Assembly (NCBI RefSeq): GCF_040412425.1
Contig: NC_089749.1
Location: forward strand, 39,133,070 to 39,197,069
Length of the DNA stretch: 64,000 bases
Direction of reading: 5' to 3'
DNA from: Macrobrachium rosenbergii
Lineage: Eukaryota > Arthropoda > Malacostraca > Decapoda > Palaemonidae
Both the position numbers and the translations under genes were made by a program. Below, piece by piece: positions 33,152-43,689 of the stretch. How positions within the stretch are numbered: the stretch's first letter is position 1; each line of letters begins with the position of its first letter. A model generated the notes under the pieces. It did not search any database and was not told the origin of the DNA. It was given only the letters and a program-made list of their open reading frames with translations.

Positions 33152-33724
33152 TGTGAGAATTTTATGTTTATTTCTTCATTTAACCATGTTAACTGTATTC
33201 CCTTTCAAATTGTGTTTTATTTGTTTTAGTTCATTGTTTCTCACTTAGTAACTCACCAGAATTTCAGTGGGTTGGTCTTACCAAGATGGCAGCCTTCCCC
33301 AACCATGTATAATGAATTACATGCTCATCTAATTTTTTTCAATATTTTCCACTTGGCGTTGGGTGTGACGTCACTGTTGGAGAGATCACGACCGTCACGA
33401 CACGTGCTGTAGAGAAAGCACGCCACCCTGAATCAAGGAAGCTTCTATGAAATTGGATTCAACTTACAATTCTCTACTAATGCTGGATTCAACTTACAAT
33501 TCTCTACTAATGCTACTTAAGCTTATTACCAAGAATAGGAACAGAGGTAACAAGACTTCAGTTTCAAGCTTCAAGGGCAATTTTTTTAAAACTCAAGAAA
33601 GAAGGAGCTGGCTTTTCCCCACCTCAAGACTGCTACCGCAAAGGAAGAGGTCATTCTGAAACAGACAGTCATCAAGGTAAGATTGCCCAGAGAAGTTTTC
33701 TTGGCGAGTTCAATAGTTCCCACA
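33152..33724 (+). repeat. BEL-1 3' LTR
   Basis: TGTGAGAATTTTATG to AGTTCCCACA. Compared with the 5' LTR it has scattered substitutions and small indels. The purine-rich GGCGGGAGTG stretch lies just upstream. Confidence 0.9.
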
Positions 33725-33825
33725 CTAAAGACACGACTGCAAACCTCAGATTCAGGTGTTGAATCACACATTAACTGGATTTTTTTACAATTCTATTACA
33801 ATATTAAACTCTACTAATGCCCTGG

Positions 33826-34140
33826 CTATGCACATTTACATCTAACAACAACGAAACTAACACAATCTAAAACAGCCATTGTCGTGAAAAAAAAAACTGG
33901 ATCCGTTTTTCCTCGACAATCATTCATAACATTCAGGATAATCGAAGCTGGGCGACGGAAGGGTTCGTGGTTCTCATTTTTCTGTAAATATGTTAGAGTG
34001 TTATTTGTGTCCGGCAAATTGCCTGTATTAGCTGCATCATGAATATCGGAGAGGCTCTCTTTTAAATGACTCAAATCCATCCTTTGATAAAATAACCTAT
34101 GTATAAATTTTGAAAGGGAACGGAGGTGATGATGAGACAT
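33826..34140 (-). CDS. hypothetical 104-codon frame, unassigned
   Basis: It starts MSHHHLRSLSKFIHRLF at 34140 and stops at 33826. I do not recognise it: no zinc motif, catalytic signature or transposon domain is visible. The N-terminus is basic and His-rich; the C-terminus (TTMAVLDCVSFVVVR) is hydrophobic. It sits between BEL-1 and the 5' end of BEL-2, in DNA that is neither. In AT-rich DNA a frame of this size can occur by chance. It could be a relic of an unknown element or a host exon. Treat as weak. Confidence 0.2.
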   Translation of the reverse strand: MSHHHLRSLSKFIHRLFYQRMDLSHLKESLSDIHDAANTGNLPDTNNTLTYLQKNENHEPFRRPASIILNVMNDCRGKTDPVFFFTTMAVLDCVSFVVVRCKCA

Positions 34141-34657
34141 GCCGAGGGGCGTTATGTGTCTTTCTCAAGGGCGTATCATTGAGGTAAGCTGAGCATACTC
34201 CATGGTGTCACTTCCCCAGCCAAGTTCATTTTGTAGTCAAGAGCCATTTCATTAAGTTTGCTAATTTAATCCCTTTTATATTTTTGCCATCCGAGGCTTG
34301 ATATAGTTGATATTCAGTTAAAGTATAGCCTGATTATTCAGAAATAAGATTTGTATAAAATTGTGACTTTCAGAAGCCTATTTTTTGAGTTTTATGGGTT
34401 TTGTATAACTTTCAGAATTGTGTCTTGTACCCGACCGCATGGTTGTTAAGGGTGTGTTAAGTTTCATGTATGTTAAATTTAAGTAGTCTATTTTTTTAAT
34501 AAAACTGCACAACCCTACCTGATCTTGATGGACCTTTGCTTCGATGTTTGCTAATATTGCCCTTCAGACCTGATCATCCTAGTCCCATACCATCCGGGTC
34601 TTAGAACCGTCTCAGTCATTGGGAAAAATTCGCGACATTTGGTCCTTTGAACCAGAT
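34141..34657 (+). promoter_or_regulatory. BEL-2 probable 5' LTR end and primer-binding site
   Basis: TGGTCCTTTGAACCAGAT (34640-34657) matches the BEL-3 primer site TGGTCCTTCGAACCAGAT (minus, near 47851-47834), so the LTR should end at ...CGCGACA, 34637. AATAAA at about 34499 fits a polyadenylation signal. The left LTR edge is unknown and no 3' LTR was found. Confidence 0.5.
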
Positions 34658-34810
34658 GCTCAGTATCAGCAAGCATCAGGAACAACCACCAAGTGATGGT
34701 TTTTCATGTTGGCTGAGGAAGTGGCGAGAGTGACAAGAGCATAATAGAGTTTGAGAGTGTGGCGATCATTGTTTTTCACAACGCAGAATTTTGTTTTGAC
34801 TTGAAGCAAC

Positions 34811-35312
34811 ATGGCTGTCGCAAGTAACTTGCAGGCCAGTTCATTGGTTGCTCTATTGACTGATGTGGTGGCCGAGGCCCATCGTTAACTATTGGAGACA
34901 CGTGCTATGGCAGTGCACCAAAATCTGATTGATCGCATTAAAGCCGATGAGCAAATGTTGAGAAACTTCTATTTGACTACTACAGTAAAGTTGGAATCAA
35001 GCTTAGAATTGTCAATTCGTCAAGTGCTCGATGGAGTGAATAATGTAATTGCCCTTCTCCTTACCAGAAATAAATTCCTTTCTAGCGTAGGCTATCGCAG
35101 CAATGGATGAGATTGCCGAAGTTGATATTAGCGAATATGCTACCTTTAGAGAATTGTTTGGTGTTTACGTTAACAGACATACTGATATAGATAATGTAAC
35201 TAAGTTTACATATTTGCTTGGTGCCTTCAAGAAAGAACAGCTTAGAGTAGTCATGGCTTTGTGTAACGGCTGCTAACTACGACATTGCATTAGGGTTGTT
35301 GGAATGTCACTT
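34811..35312 (+). pseudogene. BEL-2 gag, N-terminal part
   Basis: It starts MAVASNLQASSLVALL at 34811. A TAA at about 34886 is followed by ETRAMAVHQNLIDRIKADEQ, which parallels the BEL-3 gag (NLLNRIQADEQQLRTLYIS). A shift near 35095 leads to VNRHTDIDNVTKFTYLLG, matching BEL-3 residues around HKHTAIDDVAKFTYLLG. Homology ends at about 35312, five bases before the inverted repeat of a foldback element. Gag resumes near 37200. Confidence 0.75.
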
Positions 35313-35316
35313 ACCT

Positions 35317-36141
35317 GTTTTTACCTTGGAAACTGGTTTTTTCTGCACTTTTAGGGGTGCTGATAATGGAGGTGAGTTTGTTTATTGTCGGTCACTGTTA
35401 TTTGCCCCTTAACTCTACTCAACAGTAAAGGGGGACTGTGGGAATTTGGGATTTTGGGTAGGGGAGAGCACAGAAATGGAGCAGACATGTTTACGTTGTG
35501 GAAGCATCCCCTGGAGGAGGAAAACGCCAGGGAGCCGTTTGTTGCTAGGGGAGCGGCTGAAAGGGAGGGGTGTAACTGGGGCCAGAGAGGGAGAAAGTTC
35601 CTCACGTGCCCCAACAGGGGGGAAAAAAGTTAAGTATACCTTAGTTTTACCAGACCACTGAGCTGATTAACAGCTCTCCTAGGGCTGGCCCGAAGGATTA
35701 GACTTATTTTATGTGGCTGAGAACCAATTGGTTACTTAGCAACGGGACCTACAGCTTATTGTGGAATCCGAAGCACATTATAGCGAGAACTGAATTTCTA
35801 TCACCAGAAATAAATTCCTCTAACACTTCATCAGCTGGCCGGGGGAATTGAACTCCGGCCCATTGAGTGACAGTCTGAAGCTCAACCGAGTCGGCCAACA
35901 AAGGGCTTCCAACAGGGGGAAAGTGAGGAATGGCGCAAGTGGGGGGTGGGAGAAGGAAGGCGCAAATGCAGAAGCGCGTTGGGAACAAGAGTGGGTAGCA
36001 ATGAAACAGTGGGGGGGGGAGGGACACAATACAGCCTGTAACGGGCACGGGACAAAGAACATGTGACCGACAAAAATAAAACTTCACCTCCTTTACCAGC
36101 AGCCCTAAAAGTGTAGAAAAAGCACTTTCCAAGGTAAAAAC
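35317..36141. mobile_element. foldback-like element with 79-bp inverted ends
   Basis: 35317-35395 (GTTTTTACCTTGGAAACTGG...) inverts onto 36063-36141 with about 80% identity, ending at GTCGGTCAC. The interior has no open gene and carries the SINE at 35636-35907. No convincing target duplication (ACTTACCT on the left, AAGCATGG on the right). Superfamily unknown. Confidence 0.7.
35636..35907 (-). mobile_element. tRNA-related SINE
   Basis: On minus, the head TGGCCGACTCGGTTGAGC resembles a tRNA A box and GGAGTTCAATTCCCCCGG a B box, about 30-60 bp apart as in pol III tRNA promoters. The body contains AACCAATTGGTTACTTAGCA and AGCACATTATAGCGAGAAC. From memory this body resembles an abundant decapod SINE; that needs a database check. 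Confidence 0.65.
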
Positions 36142-36883
36142 AAGCATGGAGATGTACTTAGAGTTCTGAATTCATAAAATAATCTGAACAAAAACATAGT
36201 CCGATACACTAAGAAAATAAGCCCCAATAAACTTACCTTAGGGACTCTGAGCCTGCACTCACTACTGCACCGGGGTCTAAAATTCGTTTTTTTTTTTAAA
36301 AGGCCGTGATTTTGACTAAGCTAAATTAACATCTCGTAACTGCCGTAAAAATATACGTTAATTTCCCCGGCAGTTGATGTAAGAGTTTTCGCAGGTGATG
36401 GCCAAAGGTGGTGTGTTACAGGTTCAAAGGAGCTTGCAGCAAGGAATCAGCTGGTGTAGTGTACTGAAATGAAATACATATGAATCGTTCCAACGCAAAC
36501 AGGGAGGTGCAATAGTTGGAAACGCCTGTGAGGATTGTGTATGAATACCCCCACACCCCCTCCAATGAAGGGAGAAACTTCTTAATTCCTCCTGAAACCC
36601 CTTTCACCATGTTTAGTACTGGCACCTAGGGGATCAAATGTATTTTGCCGTGTTCAAAATTGAAGCTTTAGAAGGACCGGAAATGAACATTATCCCCCTG
36701 TGTACCAAAAGCTTCCCTATAAGAATGCGCATGTGTGGCACATTCGAAATAGCATAGCAGTAGTAGTGAAAGCTTTTGTCTTTGTAACAGCTACCTTTGT
36801 CATCTTGTTCCTCCTATGTTTGTGTAAGGGTTTTTCGTCTCTGTAATGCCATAAACAGTAAATTTTGGCTGTCTTCTCAATCC
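36142..36883. other. no supported gene
   Basis: Non-coding stretch inside BEL-2 between the foldback element and the minisatellite. A 69-codon minus frame at 36625-36416 has no recognisable motif. Confidence 0.5.
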
Positions 36884-37098
36884 CCGTGGTCTACCCCACC
36901 CATAACCCTGCTTTCCCTAGGGGTCCCCTAAATTGTAGGGGGAGCAAATCACCCTGTCCCGGAGGAATACCCCACCCATAACCCTGCATTCCCATCGGGT
37001 ATGCTAGCTTGTTGGGTGGAGGGAGCAAATCACCTGTCCCGGTGGTACACCCCACCCGTAACCCCGCGTTCCCATTGGGTCCCCCAGCTTGTTGAATG
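36884..37098 (+). repeat. minisatellite, about 2.8 units of ~76 bp
   Basis: Each unit contains ACCCCACCCATAACCCTGC (or a close variant) and ends GGGGAGCAAATCACC or similar. Starts are near 36884, 36951 and 37028. Units differ by about 15-20%. Confidence 0.75.
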
Positions 37099-37199
37099 AA
37101 GGTCTGTGGTTAATTACAGGTTAATACCAATTGTGTGACAAAAATTGAAGGTAAATTCATAATTAGCAATAAAAAAACTGTAGAAAAAGTTAAGTTAGA

Positions 37200-38102
37200 A
37201 GGAAATTGCTGCCGCAGAGCTACTACTTAGATCTACTAATGCTTGAGTGCAGTAGATATGGGGCAGGGAATGGTCATGAGTTTGATTAATCAGAAACTCT
37301 TTCAAGGCGATGTATATCGTAAAGTTGTGGATTGCTTAAGAAAGTGTGATTACACTTTAGAAAAGTTTTTTGAGGCCCTTAATTTCCTCATTAGGAGTTT
37401 AGAGGACGATGCATTGCAAAAGGGAGAGGAAGAGTCTGTAAGACCTAAAACAGTTGCATTTCAAACCCGTTGCGTCAAGTCATGGCGCATCTAAGCCAGT
37501 AAAGGGCCAATGTAGAAATAGAAATCTGGAGGGGTCTAATGTAAGTAGAGTAAGTGAGAAGAAAAAGTGAGGAAAAAGCCTGTGTGAATGTGAAGTCAGT
37601 AAATGCATCTGACTCAGGCCTACCGTCGACACTGTTACCAACTGTGTTTGCCATCTTGTGTGGCCAGGCCTGGCAGGCTCCAACCAGAGTGGTTTTAGAC
37701 ACTGGGAGCCAACGTAGTTTTGTTTTAAGTTGGCTAGCCCAGAAATTAAAGTTGCCAGTAATAAAGAAAGTCTCCCATAGTATTGCATCATTTGGATCTA
37801 ATGTTATTAATGGTGAATATGATTTGGTTTCATGTAAAGTTCAGATGGGAAATGGGGTAATAAGGACAAAATTTACAGTGCATGACAATGTGAACACGCC
37901 CATCTACAACTTGGGTTTAGTTAATGTAAAACATCATTTGCAAAACAAAGGGTACAAGATGGCAGATGAAGTTTGTAATGACGTGGTGAAAAATCTGAAC
38001 CTGCTGATCGGTGCCGACTATATTAACCACTTCATCCTTAGTAAGGACAAGTGTGATGGGGTCAGTCTTTTTGTGACTCATCAAGGGGGTATCCCCTTGT
38101 AG
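37200..38102 (+). pseudogene. BEL-2 gag end and protease region
   Basis: 37243-37494 encodes DMGQGMVMSLINQKLFQG, colinear with the BEL-3 gag end (LDQGMLLSLICQKLSQG), then LIRSLEDDALQKGEE. A stop at 37492 precedes 37554-38102, a 182-codon frame. TRVVLDTGSQRSFVLSWL is the protease site with Asp intact, and KLKLPVIKKVSHSIASFGS and LNLLIGADYINHFIL match the A17/DUF1758 region. It is closely related to BEL-3 (KLKLPVIKHVALNIAPSGS). The protease would cut the polyprotein. The frame stops at TAG 38100. Confidence 0.75.
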
Positions 38103-38214
38103 GTAGGTCCCTCAGTGGGCACTTGAGGGAGTTGACATGACTGCCATGAAAGCCTTGCGTGTCTGCTGAACAGTAGAACCAACCCATGTCATTGATGAAT
38201 GGTGGCAACTTGAT

Positions 38215-39279
38215 ATGATTGGTATCAGTCCCAAAGAGCAATTTTCCACCTCTGAGAACGTAACCATCCAAAAAGTAAAGGGCAGTGTAGTACGAACTGA
38301 TCAGGGTTATCAAATAAGTCTCCCCTTCCATGATGAACAACATCTGCGTGTCAATTACCGTAATGCCATTGCACAACTAAATGCTTTAGAAATGAGATTT
38401 GATCAAGATCCTAGGTATCAAACCACTTATGAGCAAGTCCTTCAGACTCATCTTGAAGCTGGATTCATAGGGAAGTCCCCAACTCGGGAATAGAGGGATA
38501 CTACATGCCTCATTTTGGTGTTAAGAAAGAGAGCTCAACTACCCCCCTAAGGATTATGTTTATTGTCTCCTCCAAGTCGAAGGGAGGAATCTCCTTGAAT
38601 GATTGCTTGTATCCAGGTCCAAGTTTAGTTGAGTTGTTATACGACCTTTTGTTAAAGTTTAAGAGTAAATCCCTACGCACTAACCGCTGACATATCTAAA
38701 GCCTTCCATTGAATTCCCCTTAATCCACAGGACACCAAGGATGCTCGATTCCTGTGGTACAAGGCACCGTCACAAGCAGCTGCCTTTGCTTTCAGGATCA
38801 TGGTATTTGGAATTACAGCCAGTCCTTTGCTCCTTCAACAAGTCCTTCAGACTCATTTTAGGGTGGCTGGAGGTCAGAGTTAATAAAATCGTTTTATGTT
38901 GACAATTATATTGCCACCTGTGCTACTGAGAGAGAAATGTGAGATATAATTATTTAACTGTTAAACAGCTTTTGGATGAAGCTAACATGCCATTGGGAGG
39001 GTGGGCGTTGAAGAGCCCACTGAGATTTCTGTGTTAGGAATGTTATGGGATAAGAGTAATGATCAGATGTGCTTGAAAACCTTCAAAGGGGTGAGAGAAT
39101 TGCCTAGTATCTGGGTTCCCACAAAATGTAGGGTCCTTTCCTTGTTAGTATCAAACTTTGATCTGTTAGGGTTGGTCAGTCCAACATATGTTAAAAGAAA
39201 GCTGTTTTTACAGAAACTATGGGAAAAAGATATAGGATGGATGATGCTCTTGACACATAAAAACAGACAGAGGCTATGA
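38215..39279 (+). pseudogene. BEL-2 reverse transcriptase
   Basis: 38215-38493 (MIGISPKEQFSTSENVTIQK, YQISLPFHDEQHLRVNYRN) leads into the fingers. 38505-38690 has GVKKESSTTPLRIMFI and GGISLNDCLYPGPSLVELLY. Motif A (ISKAF) is near 38695. FGITASPLLLQQVLQTHF (38811 onward) and FYVDN (38892-38906) are the palm. YVDN is usual in this BEL lineage, as in BEL-3. 39001-39279 carries the connection, RVLSLLVSNFDLLGLVSP. Stops at 38691, near 38880 and at 38943 break it. It is more decayed than BEL-3. Confidence 0.75.
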
Positions 39280-39869
39280 CAATCTTGTAAGAGTTTGTCA
39301 ATGTCCATAAGTTAAAATTGGAGAGAGGAATTTTGACAGGCGAATCAGAGATTCGTGTCTTTACTGATGCCTCAAGTAAGGCATATGGGTCAGTAGCTTA
39401 TGTCAGGGGGAAAAAAGGGAGAAACTAACCTGTTGACTAGCAAAATGAGAGTAACCCCTAGGAAACAACAATGACTGATAATACCTAAATTAGGGTTATT
39501 AGCCTTGGTATTAGGAATTAGATTAGGTAGAAGTTTGAAGAATTTGTTAAAAGTCGGCACAGTTGTAATTCGGACCGACAGTAAGGTCACTATAGCCTTT
39601 GTAAATAACAAAGAGGAGAATAGGAATGTAGCCTATTTATAGCTAATAGGGTAGGAGAAGCTAACTCTATTTTACAGGAGTGTGGGATGATTCTGAAGTT
39701 TGTGCTGACCAAAAGTAATCCAGCAGATGATCTGTCCCGAGGGACTAGTATGAGAGAGCTGACAGCCAGCCAGTTGTGGCACCAAGGACCCCAGTTTCTT
39801 CATGTTGCAGGTCCTGCTGATCCCCCACAGATACTAGATGAAGCCTCGCTAAGCCAGGCTAATAAGTAA
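39280..39869 (+). pseudogene. BEL-2 RNase H
   Basis: IRVFTDASSKAYGSVAYVRG (near 39351) contains the first catalytic Asp. The middle is broken by stops and shifts between 39420 and 39650. 39687-39869 ends with MILKFVLTKSNPADDLSRG, the terminal motif (NPADxLSRG), then SQLWHQGPQFLH, the linker to integrase. It parallels BEL-3, whose copy is cut at the same domain by Gypsy-3. Confidence 0.75.
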
Positions 39870-39921
39870 GTTGTTGCCGCCCTCCATGAACTACGGGAAG
39901 AAGTAACCATGATACAATGTA

Positions 39922-40847
39922 TTGAAATTTTTAAAAAGTAATGCTAATCCATTTATGAAACTTGTTTATTTGGAACAAAGGCATTATTTGCCTTCAGTTT
40001 ATAGCTATTTGGAAAAGGGATCTAAGGTACCAAATGATATAATTAATTTTGTTAATCAGTTAGGGTTAGTTTTGATTGTAGGTATAATATACTCAAGAAA
40101 TAGATTAAAGAATGCTGTGGGAAATAGAGCTCGTTTAATCTTGTTACCGCAAAAGGGAAATCAGTACAAACACCTGAGACACTTGCATACCCTAAACATG
40201 AATTGTGGTGTGAATTCACTAATAGCTATTTTTCACCAGGAATGTTGGTGTCTGGAATTGAGATGTTTAGTGAAAAAGGTGGTAGGTGGATGTGTAGCTT
40301 GTATTAAAGCCTTCAAGCCCCCTCTACACTGCCCACCTCCACTGCTGCTCCCCAATGCATGAACACAGATGTCACATCTGTTTGCTTGTGTTAGTCTCAA
40401 CCACACTGGACTCATCCAGGTAGGAGGAGGGATAGGCTAAATCCCGCTGGTAACTTGCATGAGCAGCTGATATGTCTACTTAGATTACTGTTTGACCCTC
40501 GATGCTACCACCTTCATCTTGATGTTCAGGAGACTTGTTGCGACGCATGGGATGTCCTGTAGTATCTACAGTGACAATCACCAGGCCTTCCGCTCTGCCA
40601 GCACATTCCTACAAGACATCTTCGATGAAGGCGAAACTTGACAGTTCCTGCGTTAGCGTAGGATACAGTGGCATTTCCAGACTCCATGATCTCCATGGAA
40701 GGGAGGATTCTTTGAGCGCCTAATCGGGGTTGTGAAGCACACCCTCGAAGTATCTTTCAGGTGCAAAATCTTAAACGAGGAGCAGGTCTGTACATTAGTC
40801 AAGGAGGTAGAAGCAGTAGTAAACAATAGGCCTCTTACGCATACCGG
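39922..40847 (+). pseudogene. BEL-2 integrase, 3' end lost
   Basis: 39922-40362 is open for 146 codons: RLILLPQKGNQ, then the zinc domain with MNCGVNSLIAIFHQECWC and GGCVACIKAF (CX2C). The core is in broken frames: a SDNHQAFRSASTF block (second Asp) near 40550 and GGFFERLIGVVKHT (Glu) near 40694. LVKEVEAVVNNRPLTHTG follows. The sequence stops at 40847, where the Gypsy-3 LTR begins, and no continuation is found beyond 44031. C-terminal domain and 3' LTR are missing. Confidence 0.75.
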
Positions 40848-41183
40848 TGTAAGGGCATCAAATCGCCTCTCCTTTCTTGTGTTTCATTCTTCATATGCAC
40901 ATTAATCACGTCATATGTTACTTGTTGATATTTCAGATTCTTTATGTATCTCATTGTATGCATCATTGTACGGCCTGTCCAATGATATATATACCTGCCT
41001 TTTACATGTTCTGTACTGCGTTATATATGTATTTTGATGCCTGTTAACAAACACAACTTCTGTATGGACGCAGCGGAGGCCTCAGGTCGCCCGCTACCTT
41101 TCTATCCGCTTTCTGTGTTATAAACACCTGTCGAGAATAATAAAGGATCAGTCTTTCACTTCTGACATTTCTTGAACCTCACA
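40848..41183 (+). repeat. Gypsy-3 5' LTR
   Basis: TGTAAGGGCATCAAATC to GAACCTCACA. AATAAAGG at about 41140 may be the polyadenylation signal; TATATATACC at about 40987 a promoter element. The 3' copy differs at roughly 8-10% of positions. Confidence 0.85.
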
Positions 41184-41429
41184 CTGGTGACCCAGAGATG
41201 GACAGGTAGCACGGTTTTGGCCCAACCATTAACGGACTAAATACAGCAGCAGCCTACCATCAGAGAGCTTTTAGTGGACTATCTATGGCACAAAGTTTAG
41301 GCCTCTGATAGCTTCCTCCCTGGTTGAAACTGTGCCATTAACGGACTAAATACTGCGTACCCAAAAAGGGCACGTTTTGGCACTTTGTTTGACCACTTGA
41401 ACAATCAGCACCATTAACGGACTCAATAC
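41184..41429 (+). promoter_or_regulatory. Gypsy-3 primer site and leader with a triplicated motif
   Basis: CTGGTGACCCAGAGATGG follows the LTR. The leader then contains CCATTAACGGACTAAATAC at 41226-41244 and 41335-41353, and with one change at 41411-41429. Related motifs occur in the Gypsy-4 leader. Confidence 0.7.
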
Positions 41430-41430
41430 G

Positions 41431-42258
41431 GTGCATTTTCCTGCGTTTTGGTGTGTGAGTAGTAAATATTTGGAAGCTGAACCTCACTGTGAACCCGCGA
41501 ACATCGTCTGTACGCCTCTCTCACCAACAAAGCCAGACGCGGTCAAACTTCCCCTGTTTTTGCGGCAGAACACAGCATCATGGTTCCTGTGTGCAAAACG
41601 CGCTTTCGCGTGGCGCGCATCTCAGACGATGCTATCAAATCCGACATCACCATGACGGCGCTCCCGAAGAGGTGTTCAACAGAATCTCCCCCTGGCTCGA
41701 CACACAACCGGACAAGGTCATGTACATGGCCTTGAAAGATAAACTAATGCAATCTTACTCCATGCCCGTGAACGAGAGAGCGCAGCGCGCACTCGACCTA
41801 TTATCCCAGCCCCTCGGAGAAGCATCACCCAGGGAAGCCTGGGACGAACTATGGGGTTTGGTAACACTGCCAGGCCGCGATGGGAGGAGAAGGACAGTAG
41901 ATTTAACAAAAGCGATTTTCCTTCGACGCCTCCAGCAGGAAGTAGGCTCCAGATAAGGGATGCAGATGCCCTCGACATGGACGCCTTAGTCGACGATGCC
42001 CAGAAACTACATGAGGCCACCAAGGCCTCGAAAAAAGCCGCTGCCCTCGCAGCTGCTGCCCTGGGATCCTGCAGCCTGCCGGGGGAGAACGACGATGATG
42101 GAGACATCAATGCTGTTTACAGGAAGACACCATTCAGGGAACACAGGACATGGTCAAACCCGGCGCAGTGCTTCTTCCACAGAAAGTTCAGAACCAACGC
42201 CAGAAACTGCAGGCCTTCCTGTTCTTTCACAAAAAACGACAAAAGTGGCCACAAGTAA
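41431..42258 (+). pseudogene. Gypsy-3 gag
   Basis: 41431-41655 begins the capsid (LFLRQNTASWFLCAKRAFAW), paralleling Gypsy-4 HTHNNPSSWLYRVEGQFRL. A shift near 41650 passes to the frame ending at 41956, with EEVFNRISPWLDTQPDKVMY and AQRALDLLSQPLGEA, colinear with Gypsy-4 EEVYRKIAPWVSAASPATYQ. Another shift near 41950 leads to 41851-42258, ending CFFHRKFRTNARNC, a CX3HX7-8C-like cluster found at the gag end of this Gypsy group. Gag would form particles. It is kept nearly complete despite loss of RT. Confidence 0.75.
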
Positions 42259-42383
42259 CAGTTGTGGCCACGAAATCCAACTCCCCCCGACCAACAGGTT
42301 TCTTCATCAGACACAAAATTTTGGAACAGTGCCTGCTGGTTGATATGGGGGCAATCAATGCAGTTGGTCTTCCCGCCATCTAG
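42259..42383 (+). pseudogene. Gypsy-3 protease stub
   Basis: RPTGFFIRHKILEQCLLVDM leads to VDMGAI (near 42339), where the family has the DTGA active site: Asp is kept and Thr is Met. It corresponds to Gypsy-4 FYARDTICGRIMLMNTGAV. The frame meets a stop at 42381, and the next recognisable sequence is integrase, so the rest of protease, all RT and RNase H are deleted. Confidence 0.65.
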
Positions 42384-42395
42384 GGAAGGGAAGAT

Positions 42396-43640
42396 GTGCC
42401 CTTAGCAAGCTTGAACACAACTATCCTCTGCGACACCAGCACAGGTCGCCCACGCCCCTTAGTGCCCGCTTCGAGGAGAAAGCAGGTGTTCGACATAGTC
42501 CATGGTCTCTCACATCCATCAGGGCACACAATGGTGTGCCTCATGACTAGCAAGTTTGTCTGGCATGGCATCAACAAGGACGTTCGACAGTGGGCAAGGA
42601 GCTGCATCCCGTGCCAGGCGAGCAAAACATCCCGGCACACAGAGTCCGGGGTTGGAGACTTCCGCCAGCCTCGTCAGCATTTTGGCCACATCCACATCGA
42701 CGTCGTCGGGCCCCTTCTGCAGTTGGGAGGAGCCAGGTACCTCTTGATGATCATAGTCCGCTCCACCTGCTGGCCCAAGGCAACCCCCATGGAGGAGGCA
42801 TCAACAGCGTCATGCGCAGAGGCCCTCCTCTCCAATTGGATCAGCCGTTTCGGAGTGCCAGACAGCATCACTACGGACAGGGGTCCAGCCTTCCTGTCAG
42901 AGTTCTGGGTCTCCTTGGCACGCCTGATGGGTACAATGCTACACAGCACAATGGCCTACAACCCTGCAGCGAACGGTATTGTCGAAAGGGCGCACTGCTC
43001 TCTTAAGGCAGCTCTCATGGGATGTTGCACTGACGAGAGGTGGAAGGAACAGCTGCCCTGGGTCCTGCTGGGTCTCCGTAAATGGCGACACTTCCCCTGC
43101 TGAGAAAGTCTACGGGGAGACACTGGCCGGTCCCGGAGAATTCTTCCCGCCGTCAGCTGACGGCGCTGGCACCCCCCTCCCAAGGTTGAGGGAACTCACA
43201 CAGAAGTTCGCACCCTGCCATAAGACCTTCACCGACAGAACCACCACCTACAGCCCACCCGCCTTACACTCCTGTGCCTACATTTTCGTCAGGGTGGACA
43301 CCTGTCGGCCGCCCTTAAGCAGGCCCTACAGTCATCAGGCGGGCTGCCAAGGCATACCTCCTTGACATCCACGGGTGGGAAGACTGGATCACCATTGACA
43401 GGTTGAAGCTGGCATTCCTGTTGGACAGCGAAGTACGCGAGGAAGAAGGCAGGTGCCCCTGAGTTCCCCCTCAGTACCTCCCCTCAGACACACCCGCTCC
43501 CCACCAAAGCGGGGTCTGGGGCATCCCAGGAAACACATTGAGCCAACCCCAGATGTCAGTTCCACCCCACGCCCACAGTTCTCCAGGAGCAGGGGCCCAC
43601 TCCGACTGCCCCAGCGTTTACGTGATTAATGTTGTTTCAT
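42396..43640 (+). pseudogene. Gypsy-3 integrase, catalytic core intact
   Basis: A 235-codon frame (42396-43103) contains the zinc domain, H36/H40 region (IVHGLSHPSGH) and C70/C73 (RSCIPCQ). Core Asp102 lies in HIDVVGP, Asp161 in TTDRGPAF and Glu197 in GIVERAHC, with 35 residues between the last two. A shift near 43080 moves to 42979-43365, SAEKVYGETLAGPGE and RLRELTQKFAPCHKTFTD. Another shift gives AYLLDIHGWEDWITIDRLK near 43350. Gypsy-4 aligns throughout. The core could still fold, but no start codon context supports separate expression. Confidence 0.75.
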
Positions 43641-43689
43641 CCAATAATTGCTCCTCTAATCATTGTTGGGGGTGTTGGGGGGGAGTATT

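Larger units (their letters stand above)
26284..33724 (+). mobile_element. BEL-1 (BEL/Pao) LTR retrotransposon, both LTRs, CTAA duplication
   Basis: LTRs are at 26284-26862 and 33152-33724, flanked by CTAA (26280-26283 and 33725-33728). Internally there is a ~590-bp leader with no recognised gene, then gag (DUF1759-like), Cys/His clusters, A17-type protease, RT, RNase H, integrase and a C-terminal DUF5641-like region. Frames change at least eight times. This is the only element here with two complete LTRs, a matched duplication and no large insertion. Confidence 0.9.

Noticed and set aside
35825..35905. Functional tRNA gene
   Set aside because: A and B boxes are present, but no cloverleaf with proper acceptor pairing is evident; it is the head of a SINE.
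35749..36147. 132-codon minus frame in the foldback element
   Set aside because: It overlaps the SINE and the inverted end and has no motif.
36884..37098. CRISPR-like array
   Set aside because: Units are adjacent, diverged and without unique spacers, in a eukaryotic retroelement.
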